From NCBI RefSeq assembly GCF_018968705.1, contig NZ_CP076668.1:5281001-5345000 (forward strand): 64,000 nucleotides of DNA, read 5' to 3'. This document shows, in pieces, positions 54,525 to 63,174 of the stretch. Numbering within the stretch: the first letter of the stretch is position 1; every line of letters starts with the position of its first letter. The position numbers and the translations under genes were made by a program. A model generated the notes under the pieces. That model searched no databases. It was not told where the DNA came from and saw nothing but the letters and a program-made list of their open reading frames with translations. The DNA comes from Pseudomonas lijiangensis. Its GTDB lineage: Bacteria; Pseudomonadota; Gammaproteobacteria; Pseudomonadales; Pseudomonadaceae.

Positions 54525-55289
54525 ATGCCCTTACCGACTCTGCTGACGCAACACATGGTCCGTCGCCCACAGCGCATCGAGTTGCTGCAACACATCGCCG
54601 AGCAAGGCTCCATCACCCGGGCCGCCAAAAGCGCAGGCCTGAGTTACAAGGCGACTTGGGATGCCATCGACGAACTGAACAATCTGGCGCAAAAACCTCT
54701 GGTCGAGCGCAGTGTCGGCGGGCGTGGTGGTGGCGGTGCGAAACTGTCTGCCGAAGGTGAGCGTGTGCTGCGTCTCTATCAGCGATTGCAGGCACTGCAA
54801 GCTCAGGTGCTGGAAGCCACCGAAGAAAGCACGGACCTGGACCTGCTCAGTCGCCTGACCCTGCGCACCAGCGCCCGCAACCAGTTGCTGGGCCGCATCG
54901 TGAGCATCACGCGGCATGGGCATAACGATCATATTCGTCTGCAAATGGCCGACGAGGTGTTCATCGAGGCGCAGATTACCCATGACAGCACCCAGCGCCT
55001 GGACCTGCAGACCGACACCGATGTCGTGGCGCTTATCAAGGCGGGCTGGCTTGAGCTGCACCCTCACGATCACGAAGAAACAAATGGAAACAATTGTCTG
55101 TTCGGGCTGATCGACAGCATTCTCGAAGCCGAAGACGGCCCCTGCGAAGTGCGCATCAATCTGCCTGGAGGCCAGACGCTGTGTGCCTTGGCGCCTTCTG
55201 CACAGCTTCAGGCTCTGAGGCTGGAAACAGGCAGTCAGGTGCAAGTCCGTTTCCCCCCGTCACTGGTCTTGCTGGGCACACCTTTGTAA
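54525..55289 (+). CDS. modE: ModE-type molybdate-responsive regulator
   Basis: A 254-residue regulator: winged helix with RIELLQHIAEQGSITRAAKS, GLSYKATWDAIDELNN and RSVGGRGGGGAKLSAEG (residues 17-85), then two TOBE/MOP molybdate-binding domains (TSARNQLLGRIVSITRHGHN from about 124 and a second from about 185). It senses molybdate and controls molybdenum transport or use. No mod transporter lies nearby in the window. Confidence 0.88.
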   Translation: MPLPTLLTQHMVRRPQRIELLQHIAEQGSITRAAKSAGLSYKATWDAIDELNNLAQKPLVERSVGGRGGGGAKLSAEGERVLRLYQRLQALQAQVLEATEESTDLDLLSRLTLRTSARNQLLGRIVSITRHGHNDHIRLQMADEVFIEAQITHDSTQRLDLQTDTDVVALIKAGWLELHPHDHEETNGNNCLFGLIDSILEAEDGPCEVRINLPGGQTLCALAPSAQLQALRLETGSQVQVRFPPSLVLLGTPL

Positions 55290-55371
55290 GCGGCTGTGTC
55301 GTCATTCCTGCGACACAATTTCGTCATATACGGCAATTATCGTGGCTGCCACCTCTGTGGGAGCCGTGATG

Positions 55372-57273
55372 ATGAAACTATTAGAAGAAAATCAATCCAC
55401 CGACCTCGAAAAGATGGTCGGCCTCACTCGCCGTGGGTTCATCAGCGCAGGCGCCCTGTGCGGTGCCGCGATGTTCCTGGGCGGCAACCTGCTGACCCGT
55501 AGCGCACTGGCCAACAGCGTCAGCGCTGCATCGGGCAAGCTGCTGGGTTTTGAAAGCATCCCAGCCGCCACCGCCGACACCATCAGCCTGCCGCCAGGCT
55601 ACAAATCCTCGGTTCTCATCAGTTGGGGTCAGCCCTTGCAGGCAGGCGGTCCGGCCTTCGATCCAAGCGGCAAAGGCACCGCCAAGGCACAGGAAGTGCA
55701 GTTCGGCGACAACAACGACGGCATGAGCCTGTTCCCGATGCCCGGCCACAAAGACCGGGCGCTGATGGCGATCAACAACGAATACACCAACTATCGCTAC
55801 CTCTTCGATCACGGCAAGGAGCCGCAATCGGCCGAAGAAGTACAGAAGGCGCTGGCCGCTGAAGGCGTGTCGGTCATCGAGGTCCAGCAGAAGAACGGCC
55901 AGTGGCAATTCGTGCAGGACTCCAAGTACAACCGCCGCATTCATGGCAACACGCCCATCGACCTGAGCGGCCCGGCTGCCGGTCATGAATGGCTCAAGAC
56001 CGACGCCGACAAGACGGGCACACATGCCCTGGGCACCTTCCAGAACTGCGCCAACGGCAAGACGCCGTGGGGCACTTACCTGACCTGCGAAGAGAACTTC
56101 ACCGACTGTTTCGGCAGCAGCGATCCGGAACAGAAATTCGACGCCGGCCTCAAGCGCTACGGCGTCGTGGCCGCCAGCAAGGACATCAACTGGCATCAGC
56201 ACAACCCACGCTTTGACGTGGCCAAAAATCCCAACGAGGTCAACCGTCACGGCTGGGTCGTCGAGATCGACCCGTTCGATCCCAAATCCACGCCAGTCAA
56301 ACGTACCGCGCTGGGCCGCTTCAAGCATGAGAATGCCGCACTGACCGAAACCAAAGGCGGTCGCGTCGTGGTGTACATGGGCGACGACGAGCGTGGCGAG
56401 TTCATCTACAAATTCATCAGCCGCGACAAGATCGATCATCAGGATCCCAAGGCCAATCGCAACCTGCTGGATCACGGCACCTTGTATGTGGCGCAGTTCG
56501 ACGGCGGTGACAACAACCCGGATCGCCCGAAAGGCAAAGGCCAGTGGATCGAACTGACCCACGGCAAGAATGGCCTGGATGCCGCAGCCGGTTTCAACAA
56601 TCAGGCAGAAGTGCTGATTCATGCACGTCTGGCCGCCAGCGTGGTGAAAGCCACACGCATGGACCGCCCGGAATGGATCGTGGTCAGCCCCAAGGATGGC
56701 CAGGTCTATTGCACCCTCACCAACAACGCCAAGCGCGGCGATGATGGCCAGCCGGTCGGCGGGCCGAACCCGAGGGCCAAGAACCAGTACGGGCAGATCC
56801 TGCGCTGGAAAGAAGCCGAAGATAATGCCTCGGCCATGGAGTTCGAGTGGGATCTGTTCGTGGTCGCGGGCAACCCGGTGGTACATGCCGGCACGCCACA
56901 AGGCGGATCGAGCAACGTCAACGCCCGGAACATGTTCAACAGCCCGGACGGCCTGAGCTTTGACGAAGCCGGTCGCCTGTGGATTCAGACCGACGGCGAC
57001 TCCAGCAACAAGGGTGACTTCGCTGGCATGGGCAATAACCAGATGCTTTGTGCCGACCCGCACAGTGGCGAGATTCGTCGCTTCCTGGTCGGGCCGATCG
57101 GTTGTGAAGTGACCGGTATCAGCTTTGCGCCGGACTACAAAACCATGTTCGTCGGTATCCAGCATCCTGGCGAAAACGGCGGCTCCACCTTCCCCGAGCA
57201 CCAGCCCAACGGCAAGCCCCGCTCTTCGGTGATGGTGATTACCCGCGAAGACGGCGGCATCATCGGCGCCTGA
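55372..57273 (+). CDS. PhoX-family (DUF839) Tat-exported phosphatase
   Basis: A 633-residue protein with a twin-arginine signal (TRRGFISAGALCGAAMFLGG, about 19-38) and an Ala-rich cleavage region. The PhoX beta-propeller domain has FGDNNDGMSLFPM, NNEYTNYRYLFDHG, the CEEN segment in GTYLTCEENFTDCFG, MGDDERGEFIYKFIS, and HAGTPQGGSSNVNA with LWIQTDGDSSNKGDF. Family members are periplasmic alkaline phosphatases using Ca and Fe. The start at 55372 lies eight bases after GGAG; an adjacent ATG at 55369 is possible. Confidence 0.88.
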   Translation: MKLLEENQSTDLEKMVGLTRRGFISAGALCGAAMFLGGNLLTRSALANSVSAASGKLLGFESIPAATADTISLPPGYKSSVLISWGQPLQAGGPAFDPSGKGTAKAQEVQFGDNNDGMSLFPMPGHKDRALMAINNEYTNYRYLFDHGKEPQSAEEVQKALAAEGVSVIEVQQKNGQWQFVQDSKYNRRIHGNTPIDLSGPAAGHEWLKTDADKTGTHALGTFQNCANGKTPWGTYLTCEENFTDCFGSSDPEQKFDAGLKRYGVVAASKDINWHQHNPRFDVAKNPNEVNRHGWVVEIDPFDPKSTPVKRTALGRFKHENAALTETKGGRVVVYMGDDERGEFIYKFISRDKIDHQDPKANRNLLDHGTLYVAQFDGGDNNPDRPKGKGQWIELTHGKNGLDAAAGFNNQAEVLIHARLAASVVKATRMDRPEWIVVSPKDGQVYCTLTNNAKRGDDGQPVGGPNPRAKNQYGQILRWKEAEDNASAMEFEWDLFVVAGNPVVHAGTPQGGSSNVNARNMFNSPDGLSFDEAGRLWIQTDGDSSNKGDFAGMGNNQMLCADPHSGEIRRFLVGPIGCEVTGISFAPDYKTMFVGIQHPGENGGSTFPEHQPNGKPRSSVMVITREDGGIIGA

Positions 57274-57276
57274 ACA

Positions 57277-57379
57277 GTAGGAGCGCGCTTGCCCGCGACC
57301 GGCTGCGTAGCAGTCGTAAATTTTGCGAGCGCTTCGCACTCGGTCGTCGGAGTGCCGCCCAGGGCAAGCGCGCTCCTAC
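57277..57379. repeat. Inverted REP pair after the phoX-type gene
   Basis: GTAGGAGCGCGCTTGCCC (57277-57294) is exactly mirrored by GGGCAAGCGCGCTCCTAC (57362-57379), a perfect 18-base arm. A second, smaller inverted pattern lies inside. It also forms a likely terminator between the convergent phosphatase and phosphodiesterase genes. Confidence 0.88.
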
Positions 57380-57440
57380 CTGTTTGCTGCGCGACAGCGC
57401 GGCGCCGAGGCGGCGGGTGATCTCCTACGGCTGCCGGGTA

Positions 57441-58274
57441 TCAATCGATCAACCCATTGGCATCATAAAACGGGTACGGCCCCTCATAATCGCCGAACAC
57501 TGCGTTATGGGTCATCAGGCCGTCCTGCGGGTGCCAGCGATGCAGCAGGTAACCGGCAGGCTCCAGGTTGAAATGCGCCGGGGCGTTCTCTGCGAGATCG
57601 AGCACGATCTGATGGGAAGTACCGGGGCAAATACACGCCATGCTGCCGCCAAACCGGCGCTGCATCGGTCGGTGCAGATGTCCGCAGAGCACGCGCTCAA
57701 CCTGTGGATGCAACGCAATCATCTCTTCCAGCGCGGCCGCATTGCCAAAGGGCTGCTGGTCCATGTGACCGATGCCGCTGATAAAGGGTGGATGGTGCAG
57801 GATCAGAATCGTCGGTACATCGGGTCGACGCGACAGTTGCGTATGCAGCCAGTCGATCTGGCCATAATCCAGCCGCCCGCCATGCTCGCCCGGAATGGTT
57901 GAATCCATACCGATCAAACGCACCGGATACTGCTCGACAACCCAGTCCAGTGGCCCACTCGCCGACAAGGGCAGATACAGGCGGTCAGCAAAAGCGGCCA
58001 GCAGATGCTCACGGTCATCATGATTGCCAGGCACCAGATAGAACGGCATGTGCAAACGTTCCAGCTCGGGCTTGAGTACGGCGTATTCGTCGGCGCGGCC
58101 AAAATCCACCAGGTCACCGCTGACCACGACGATATCGGGGCGAGGCGTGCTGGCGTTGATATGTTCGACCGCTCGACGCAACGCGCCCAGCGTGTCGACG
58201 ACGCCATAGGTCAGACGCCCACCGGCTTTGAGGTGCAGGTCGCTGATTTGAGCAATAAGAAAAGGATGGTTCAA
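57441..58274 (-). CDS. Metallophosphoesterase, CpdA/GpdQ-like phosphodiesterase
   Basis: A 277-residue calcineurin-fold enzyme with the complete metal set: ISDLHLKAGG (about 9-18), VVSGDLVDFG (about 49-58), VPGNHDDRE (about 79-87), ILHHPPFISG and CGHLHRPMQR (about 196-205). It hydrolyses phosphodiesters such as cyclic nucleotides or glycerophosphodiesters. The start is a TTG at 58274, 24 bases after the ABC ATPase gene, so it is the last gene of the transporter operon and its substrate is probably what the transporter brings in. Confidence 0.88.
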   Translation of the reverse strand: MNHPFLIAQISDLHLKAGGRLTYGVVDTLGALRRAVEHINASTPRPDIVVVSGDLVDFGRADEYAVLKPELERLHMPFYLVPGNHDDREHLLAAFADRLYLPLSASGPLDWVVEQYPVRLIGMDSTIPGEHGGRLDYGQIDWLHTQLSRRPDVPTILILHHPPFISGIGHMDQQPFGNAAALEEMIALHPQVERVLCGHLHRPMQRRFGGSMACICPGTSHQIVLDLAENAPAHFNLEPAGYLLHRWHPQDGLMTHNAVFGDYEGPYPFYDANGLID

Positions 58275-58298
58275 AATGATCTCTCGGTCAAAACGGCA

Positions 58299-59330
58299 TC
58301 ACGACGCCAGGGTAAACAGCTCTTGAGGCGCGACACTCAAGGCAATGGAGGTACCGGCCGCATGGATGACATTGTCTGAACTGTCCACCAGCAAAGGCTG
58401 AACCCCACCGACATCCACCAGCAGACGGCTTTGCGCGCCCTGGAAAAACTGCCCCACGAGTCGACCTTGCAGGTGCCCGCCAGCGGACATCACACGCAGG
58501 TGCTCAGGGCGGCAATAAACGATGGCCGGATCCTGATCAGCACTCCAGGGCAGCTCACCGCCACTGACTTTCAGGCCGAACGGCGTACGCCCAAGCACGC
58601 TGAAAGCGTTGAGATTGCCGACAAAACCGGCCACGAAAGCATTGGCAGGCTGCTGATAGATTTCCCGCGGGGTCGCCAGTTGTGCGACGCGGCCTTTTTC
58701 CATGACCAGAATGCGATCCCCCAAGGCCATGGCTTCGCCCTGATCGTGGGTGACAAACACGGAGGTGATCCCCAGGCCACGCAGCAACTGATCCAGCTCG
58801 CTACGCAAACGCTCACGCAACTGGGCATCCAGCGCGGCCAGAGGCTCATCCAGCAACAGCACCCGAGGACGAGGCGCCAGGGCCCGGGCCAGTGCCACGC
58901 GCTGGCGTTGTCCGCCGGACAGTTCGTGAATGCTGCGCTTGCCATGATCGTGCAGGCCCACCAGCTCCAGCAGTTCGGCGCAACGCTTGTTGCGCTCGGC
59001 GGGCGACATGCCGCGAATCTTCAGGCCATAGACGATATTCCCCGCCACATCGAGGTTGGGAAACAGCGCATAGTTCTGGAACACCATCCCCACATCACGC
59101 CGTTCGATAGGCAGGCGCGTGACATCCTGATTGTCGAACAGCACCTGCCCGGTATCCGGTCGCTCAAGCCCGGCTATCAGCCGCAAGGTGGTGGTCTTGC
59201 CGCACCCGGAAGGCCCGAGAATGGCCAGGGTTTCGCCTGGCTCAATGGTCAGGTTCAGATCATGTACAGCAACCGTGCCGTCGTGAAACGACTTGCGGCA
59301 ACTTTGCAGGCGTATGGTTGTTCCGCTCAT
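58299..59330 (-). CDS. ABC transporter ATP-binding protein (FbpC/PotA/PhnT type)
   Basis: A 343-residue ATPase: Walker A LGPSGCGKTTTLRLIAGLE (about 36-54), Q-loop MVFQNYALFPNLDVAGNI, signature LSGGQRQRVALARALAPRP (about 135-153), Walker B VLLLDEPLAALDAQLRERL, and a C-terminal TOBE regulatory domain (about 270-343). It powers the import system with the two permeases upstream. Its ATG overlaps the preceding permease stop by four bases. Confidence 0.92.
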   Translation of the reverse strand: MSGTTIRLQSCRKSFHDGTVAVHDLNLTIEPGETLAILGPSGCGKTTTLRLIAGLERPDTGQVLFDNQDVTRLPIERRDVGMVFQNYALFPNLDVAGNIVYGLKIRGMSPAERNKRCAELLELVGLHDHGKRSIHELSGGQRQRVALARALAPRPRVLLLDEPLAALDAQLRERLRSELDQLLRGLGITSVFVTHDQGEAMALGDRILVMEKGRVAQLATPREIYQQPANAFVAGFVGNLNAFSVLGRTPFGLKVSGGELPWSADQDPAIVYCRPEHLRVMSAGGHLQGRLVGQFFQGAQSRLLVDVGGVQPLLVDSSDNVIHAAGTSIALSVAPQELFTLAS

Positions 59331-60121
59331 CGGCTTTCTCCACGGGCAAGACGGGCACTGATGGCCTGCAACGCAATGAGCAGCGGCACAATCAGCAACA
59401 GAAACAGAAGGGTGTAGGCGCTGGCGACTTCCAGGCGCGCCGAGGCATAACTGTCGGCCAGCCCAACGGGCAAGGTCTTGGTCATGGGGGTGTGGAGCAT
59501 CCAGGTCAGGTTGAACTCACCCAGGGACAAGGTCACGACCATCAGCACGCCCGCGAGAATCCCGGCGCGGCAATTGGGGACCACCACACTGAAAAAGCGC
59601 TTGATCGGCCCGGCGCCAAGGCTGGCCGCTGCCTCTTCCAGGACCGGCAGTTGCTGGCGCTGCATCACGGCCATGACCGGCCGCACCAGGAACGGCAGCG
59701 TGAATAAAACGTGGCCCACCAGAATGAACAGCCAGCTCCCTCGAAAGCTGCCGAAGTGGCCATAGGTCAATAGCAACGCCAGAGCGCTGGCCAGACCGGG
59801 CATGGCCACGGGCAAGACCATCAGTTCCTCGAAGGCGCGACTGAAACGGTTGTTCATCCGCACCAGCGCATAGGCCGCTGGCACTCCGATCAGGCACACA
59901 CAAAAGGCACAGGCCACAGCCAGTTGCAGTGACAGCCAGACCGTCGGCGAATAAGCCTGCCAGACTTGCAGCAGCCAATCGAAAGTCAGGCCGCTGGACA
60001 GGCCCTGGAAATAATTGCGCGTCAGACCGGCCAGCAGCGACAACACCACCGGGACCAACATGAACGCGCAGACCAGCAGGGTAAAAAGCAGTTGCACGAC
60101 AAACAGTGTGGAACGTTTCAC
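59327..60121 (-). CDS. ABC transporter permease, second subunit
   Basis: A 264-residue inner-membrane permease with about six helices and the EAA motif EEAAASLGAGPIKRFFSVVV (about 156-175). It starts with GTG overlapping the stop of the first permease (GTGA). It belongs to the iron(III)/2-aminoethylphosphonate/polyamine-type importer group. Confidence 0.9.
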   Translation of the reverse strand: MKRSTLFVVQLLFTLLVCAFMLVPVVLSLLAGLTRNYFQGLSSGLTFDWLLQVWQAYSPTVWLSLQLAVACAFCVCLIGVPAAYALVRMNNRFSRAFEELMVLPVAMPGLASALALLLTYGHFGSFRGSWLFILVGHVLFTLPFLVRPVMAVMQRQQLPVLEEAAASLGAGPIKRFFSVVVPNCRAGILAGVLMVVTLSLGEFNLTWMLHTPMTKTLPVGLADSYASARLEVASAYTLLFLLLIVPLLIALQAISARLARGESR

Positions 60122-60987
60122 AGTGCAACTCCTGAAGTCTTGACCAGACGACGAGCCAGCAGCAACACCGCCCAGGTCACCGCACCGAGGATGACTGACA
60201 GCGCAGCGGCCACGGTGAAGTTGGCGTAGTTGGTGAAGACGTTGTAGATCGCGACCGGCGTGACGTTCAGCCGGGTACCGAGTGTGAAGGCCGTCCCGAA
60301 GGCGCCCATCGACGTGGCGAAACAGATCGCCCCGCAGGACACCAGCGCTGGAGTCAGGCCCGGCACAATCACGTCACAGACCACCCGCCAGTGACCGGCG
60401 CCCAGAGAATGCGCGGCCTCTTCCAGGCTGCGGTCCAGACTTTCGCAGGCCGCCATCACCGTGAGGATCACCCGCGGAATCGAGAAGTACAGATAGCCAA
60501 TGAACAGGCCGGTGAGCGAATAGGCGAAGATCCAGCGCTCCCCCGCCAGCTCAAGCCCGAGCGCGGCAAAGATCCCCTGGCGTCCGGCCAGCAGAATCAC
60601 CAGAAACCCCACCACCACACCGGGAAACGCCAGCGGAAAAGTCAGCAAGGCCACCAGTGCCGAGCGACCGAAAAAGCGCTGTCGGGCAAGAAACACACCG
60701 CTGATGCCACCCACCAGCAGAGCGGCAAGCGTGACCACCACGGACAGCAGGCAGGTCTGCGCCAGACTGCCCAGATACTGGGCGCTGCTCAGTACCTGCC
60801 AATACCCGTTGCCAGCCCCCTCGGGGTTCTGCCCGCCCAGAATGATCAGATGCGCAAGCGGCAACAGCCAGAAGGCCAACAGCACCGCCATTGCCGGGGC
60901 AAGCGCCACGGCAGCGCCCGGGCAATGGCTCAGCCTGAGGAGGCTGCACGGCCGCACAGTGCTTGCCTGCTCCAGCGAGGCAGTCAT
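60118..60987 (-). CDS. ABC transporter permease, first subunit
   Basis: A 289-residue permease: AVALAPAMAVLLAFWLLPLA at the N-terminus, about six helices, and the EAA loop LEEAAHSLGAGHWRVVCDVI (about 192-211). It shares one base with the stop codon of the binding-protein gene upstream. It pairs with the 59327-60121 permease. Confidence 0.9.
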   Translation of the reverse strand: MTASLEQASTVRPCSLLRLSHCPGAAVALAPAMAVLLAFWLLPLAHLIILGGQNPEGAGNGYWQVLSSAQYLGSLAQTCLLSVVVTLAALLVGGISGVFLARQRFFGRSALVALLTFPLAFPGVVVGFLVILLAGRQGIFAALGLELAGERWIFAYSLTGLFIGYLYFSIPRVILTVMAACESLDRSLEEAAHSLGAGHWRVVCDVIVPGLTPALVSCGAICFATSMGAFGTAFTLGTRLNVTPVAIYNVFTNYANFTVAAALSVILGAVTWAVLLLARRLVKTSGVAL

Positions 60988-61988
60988 TACTTCACCTCAC
61001 GCAGATAACGGGCGGCGAAAGCTTCCTGCGCAGCGGCCATCTGCTGGTAATCCACCACACCGGCACGGGCATAATCGCTGTCAGGCAGGAACTGAGCGGC
61101 CACCTCGGCTGGCATTTTCGAGCGCACAGGGCGCAGATACGCCTTGGCCCACAGCGCCTGCCCTTCATCGGACAGCACAAAATCCAGCACCTTCTCGGCA
61201 TTGGCGCGATGCGGAGCTTTGTTGATCATGCTCATGACATACGGGACGCCAATGGTGCCTTCCTGCGGAATCACGAAAGCGACGTTGGCCTTGTCCTTGT
61301 AACGGGCGCGATAAGCGTTGAAGTCATAGTCGATCAGGATCGGCAGCTCACCGGAGAGCACCCGCGCATAGGCGGTCTGCTTGGGCACGATCGGTGAGTT
61401 TTTCGCCAGTTTCTGGAAGTAGTCGATGGCGGGAGCGAAGTTATCCAGCGTGCCGCCCATGGCCTGGTTGATGGCCACCGCCGAGACATAACCGACGAAT
61501 GCGCTGGATGGATCGAGATAACCGACCATGCCCTTGTACTCGGGCTTGAGCAGATCCGCCCAGCTCTGAGGCACCGGCAGACCGCCCAGAGCATCAACGT
61601 TGACCATGATGCCAAGCGTGCCGGAGTGAATCGCAAACCAGTGACCGGCCGGGTCTTTCAGGCCAGCCGGAATATCGTCCCAGTGCTTGGGTTTATAGGT
61701 ATCGACCACACCGGCCTTCTGCGCCTGCAAGCCGAAGGTCACGCCGTAATACACCACGTCGGCTACAGGCGCGGCCTGCTCGGCGACGATCTGCGCCAAC
61801 GCCTGACCGGAGTTCTTGTTGTCCAGCGGGACCTGCACGCCCGTCTTGTCGGCAATCGCCTTGAGCTGCGTCCCCCAGTCAGCCCACTCAGGCGGGCAGT
61901 TGTAACAGATAGCGGTTTCAGCGGCCTGAGTCAGGCTTGCCACGCCGCACAGCAGCAGGGCTGCCAGGCTTTTACTGAGACTGAACAT
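60987..61988 (-). CDS. ABC transporter substrate-binding protein
   Basis: A 333-residue exported binding protein: signal peptide MFSLSKSLAALLLCGVASLT with AQA-A cleavage region, then ICYNCPPEWADWGTQLKAIA and NKNSGQALAQIVAEQ, typical of the extracellular solute-binding family 1 that includes AEP and iron carriers. SGELPILIDYDFNAYRARY and LDFVLSDEGQALWAKAYLRP follow. The start at 61988 is fixed by the signal peptide. It overlaps the LacI-type gene by 17 bases. Confidence 0.92.
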   Translation of the reverse strand: MFSLSKSLAALLLCGVASLTQAAETAICYNCPPEWADWGTQLKAIADKTGVQVPLDNKNSGQALAQIVAEQAAPVADVVYYGVTFGLQAQKAGVVDTYKPKHWDDIPAGLKDPAGHWFAIHSGTLGIMVNVDALGGLPVPQSWADLLKPEYKGMVGYLDPSSAFVGYVSAVAINQAMGGTLDNFAPAIDYFQKLAKNSPIVPKQTAYARVLSGELPILIDYDFNAYRARYKDKANVAFVIPQEGTIGVPYVMSMINKAPHRANAEKVLDFVLSDEGQALWAKAYLRPVRSKMPAEVAAQFLPDSDYARAGVVDYQQMAAAQEAFAARYLREVK

Positions 61989-62991
61989 GAAGCATCTCCT
62001 CATGGGGCTGGGTACTTTCGCCAGGCCGGATATGGCACGGCAGACAATGGGAAACCGGGGCCGCGCCGCCGATCCGGGCCAGCAACTGGTCGATGACGAT
62101 CTGCGCCAGTGCGGCAATCGGCTGAACAACGCTGCACAGCGTCGGGTGCATCTGGGTGCCGAGGGCGATGCCATCGAACCCGATCACCGAAAGCTGCTCA
62201 GGCACACCGAGGCCGTTACGGCGCAACTCGGCAATCAGGCTGATGGCCAACAGATCGTTGGAACAGACCAGCGCTGTCGGCGCATTCGGGCCACTTAACG
62301 AAGGCATCAAGGCAGCAAAATCGGCGCGGGTGTGGTCAGGCATTTCAATGACCGGCAGCACATCGAGGCCGCGCTCGGTCATGGCATCGCAATACCCGGC
62401 ATAACGCAGGCGTGCCCGGTCGGACTGCATGGCCGGACCAGCCACCATGCCGACACGCCGATGACCGGCATCCAGCAGATAACGGGTCGCGAGGGCCATG
62501 CCTGCACGGTTATCCACAGACACGGCGCTGTAATCGGGGTTATCGGTCTGGTGATAGGCCAGCACGAAAGGCGTGTCTTCACTGGCAAGGTCTTGCAGAA
62601 CACGATTGCACTCGGCATCGGTGACCGTCAGCACCAGGCCATCGACCCTCTGGCGCAGCAGCTCTTCGACCACTTCGCTTTCGCGCTCGCTGGCGTAGTC
62701 GGTGGTCGCCAGAAGCAGGTTGTACCCCCGCGCACGGGCTGCACGCTCCATGGCCTGGAACTGTTCGGCGAATACCGGGTTGAGCAGGTTGGGTACCACC
62801 ACGCCGATCAGGTTGGTGGTTTGCAGACGCAGCTGACGCCCAAGGCGGTTGGGACGAAAACCCAGCTCGCTGGCCGCCGCGAATACCTGGTCACGGGTGG
62901 TCGGGCGCACCATGTCGGGCGTCGCGAAGGCACGTGCCGCGGTGGCTCGCGATACCCCTGCGCGTTGTGCAACCTCTTTCAAGTCAGTCAT
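61972..62991 (-). CDS. LacI-family transcriptional regulator
   Basis: A 339-residue regulator: HTH MTDLKEVAQRAGVSRATAAR with hinge helix RPNRLGRQLR, then a periplasmic-binding-protein-like effector domain (GVVVPNLLNPVFAEQFQAME, LTVTDAECNRVLQDL, GMVAGPAMQSDRARLRYAGY, FDGIALGTQMHPTLCSVVQP). As first gene of the transporter operon it probably controls it by binding the imported compound. ATG at 62991 is used; a GTG two codons upstream is possible. Confidence 0.92.
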   Translation of the reverse strand: MTDLKEVAQRAGVSRATAARAFATPDMVRPTTRDQVFAAASELGFRPNRLGRQLRLQTTNLIGVVVPNLLNPVFAEQFQAMERAARARGYNLLLATTDYASERESEVVEELLRQRVDGLVLTVTDAECNRVLQDLASEDTPFVLAYHQTDNPDYSAVSVDNRAGMALATRYLLDAGHRRVGMVAGPAMQSDRARLRYAGYCDAMTERGLDVLPVIEMPDHTRADFAALMPSLSGPNAPTALVCSNDLLAISLIAELRRNGLGVPEQLSVIGFDGIALGTQMHPTLCSVVQPIAALAQIVIDQLLARIGGAAPVSHCLPCHIRPGESTQPHEEMLHVQSQ

Positions 62992-63174
62992 TGTCACTCG
63001 CTTGAGATCGATCTCATTGGCGGCGACACTAATCGACGGATATGGCTATGCGACGACCAAACGATGACCGTTGTGTGACGTTTGCGAAAAAGCGGATCGG
63101 CTTGGCGAACCACAGCCAGTCTGCGTTACCATCAGCAGTCCAACGCGGCGACTTGCTGCGCGCAGGAGTCAGCA

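Noticed and set aside
55381..57339. 652-codon open frame opposite the phoX-type gene
   Set aside because: Antisense shadow of a high-GC gene; the opposite strand has a Tat signal and PhoX motifs.
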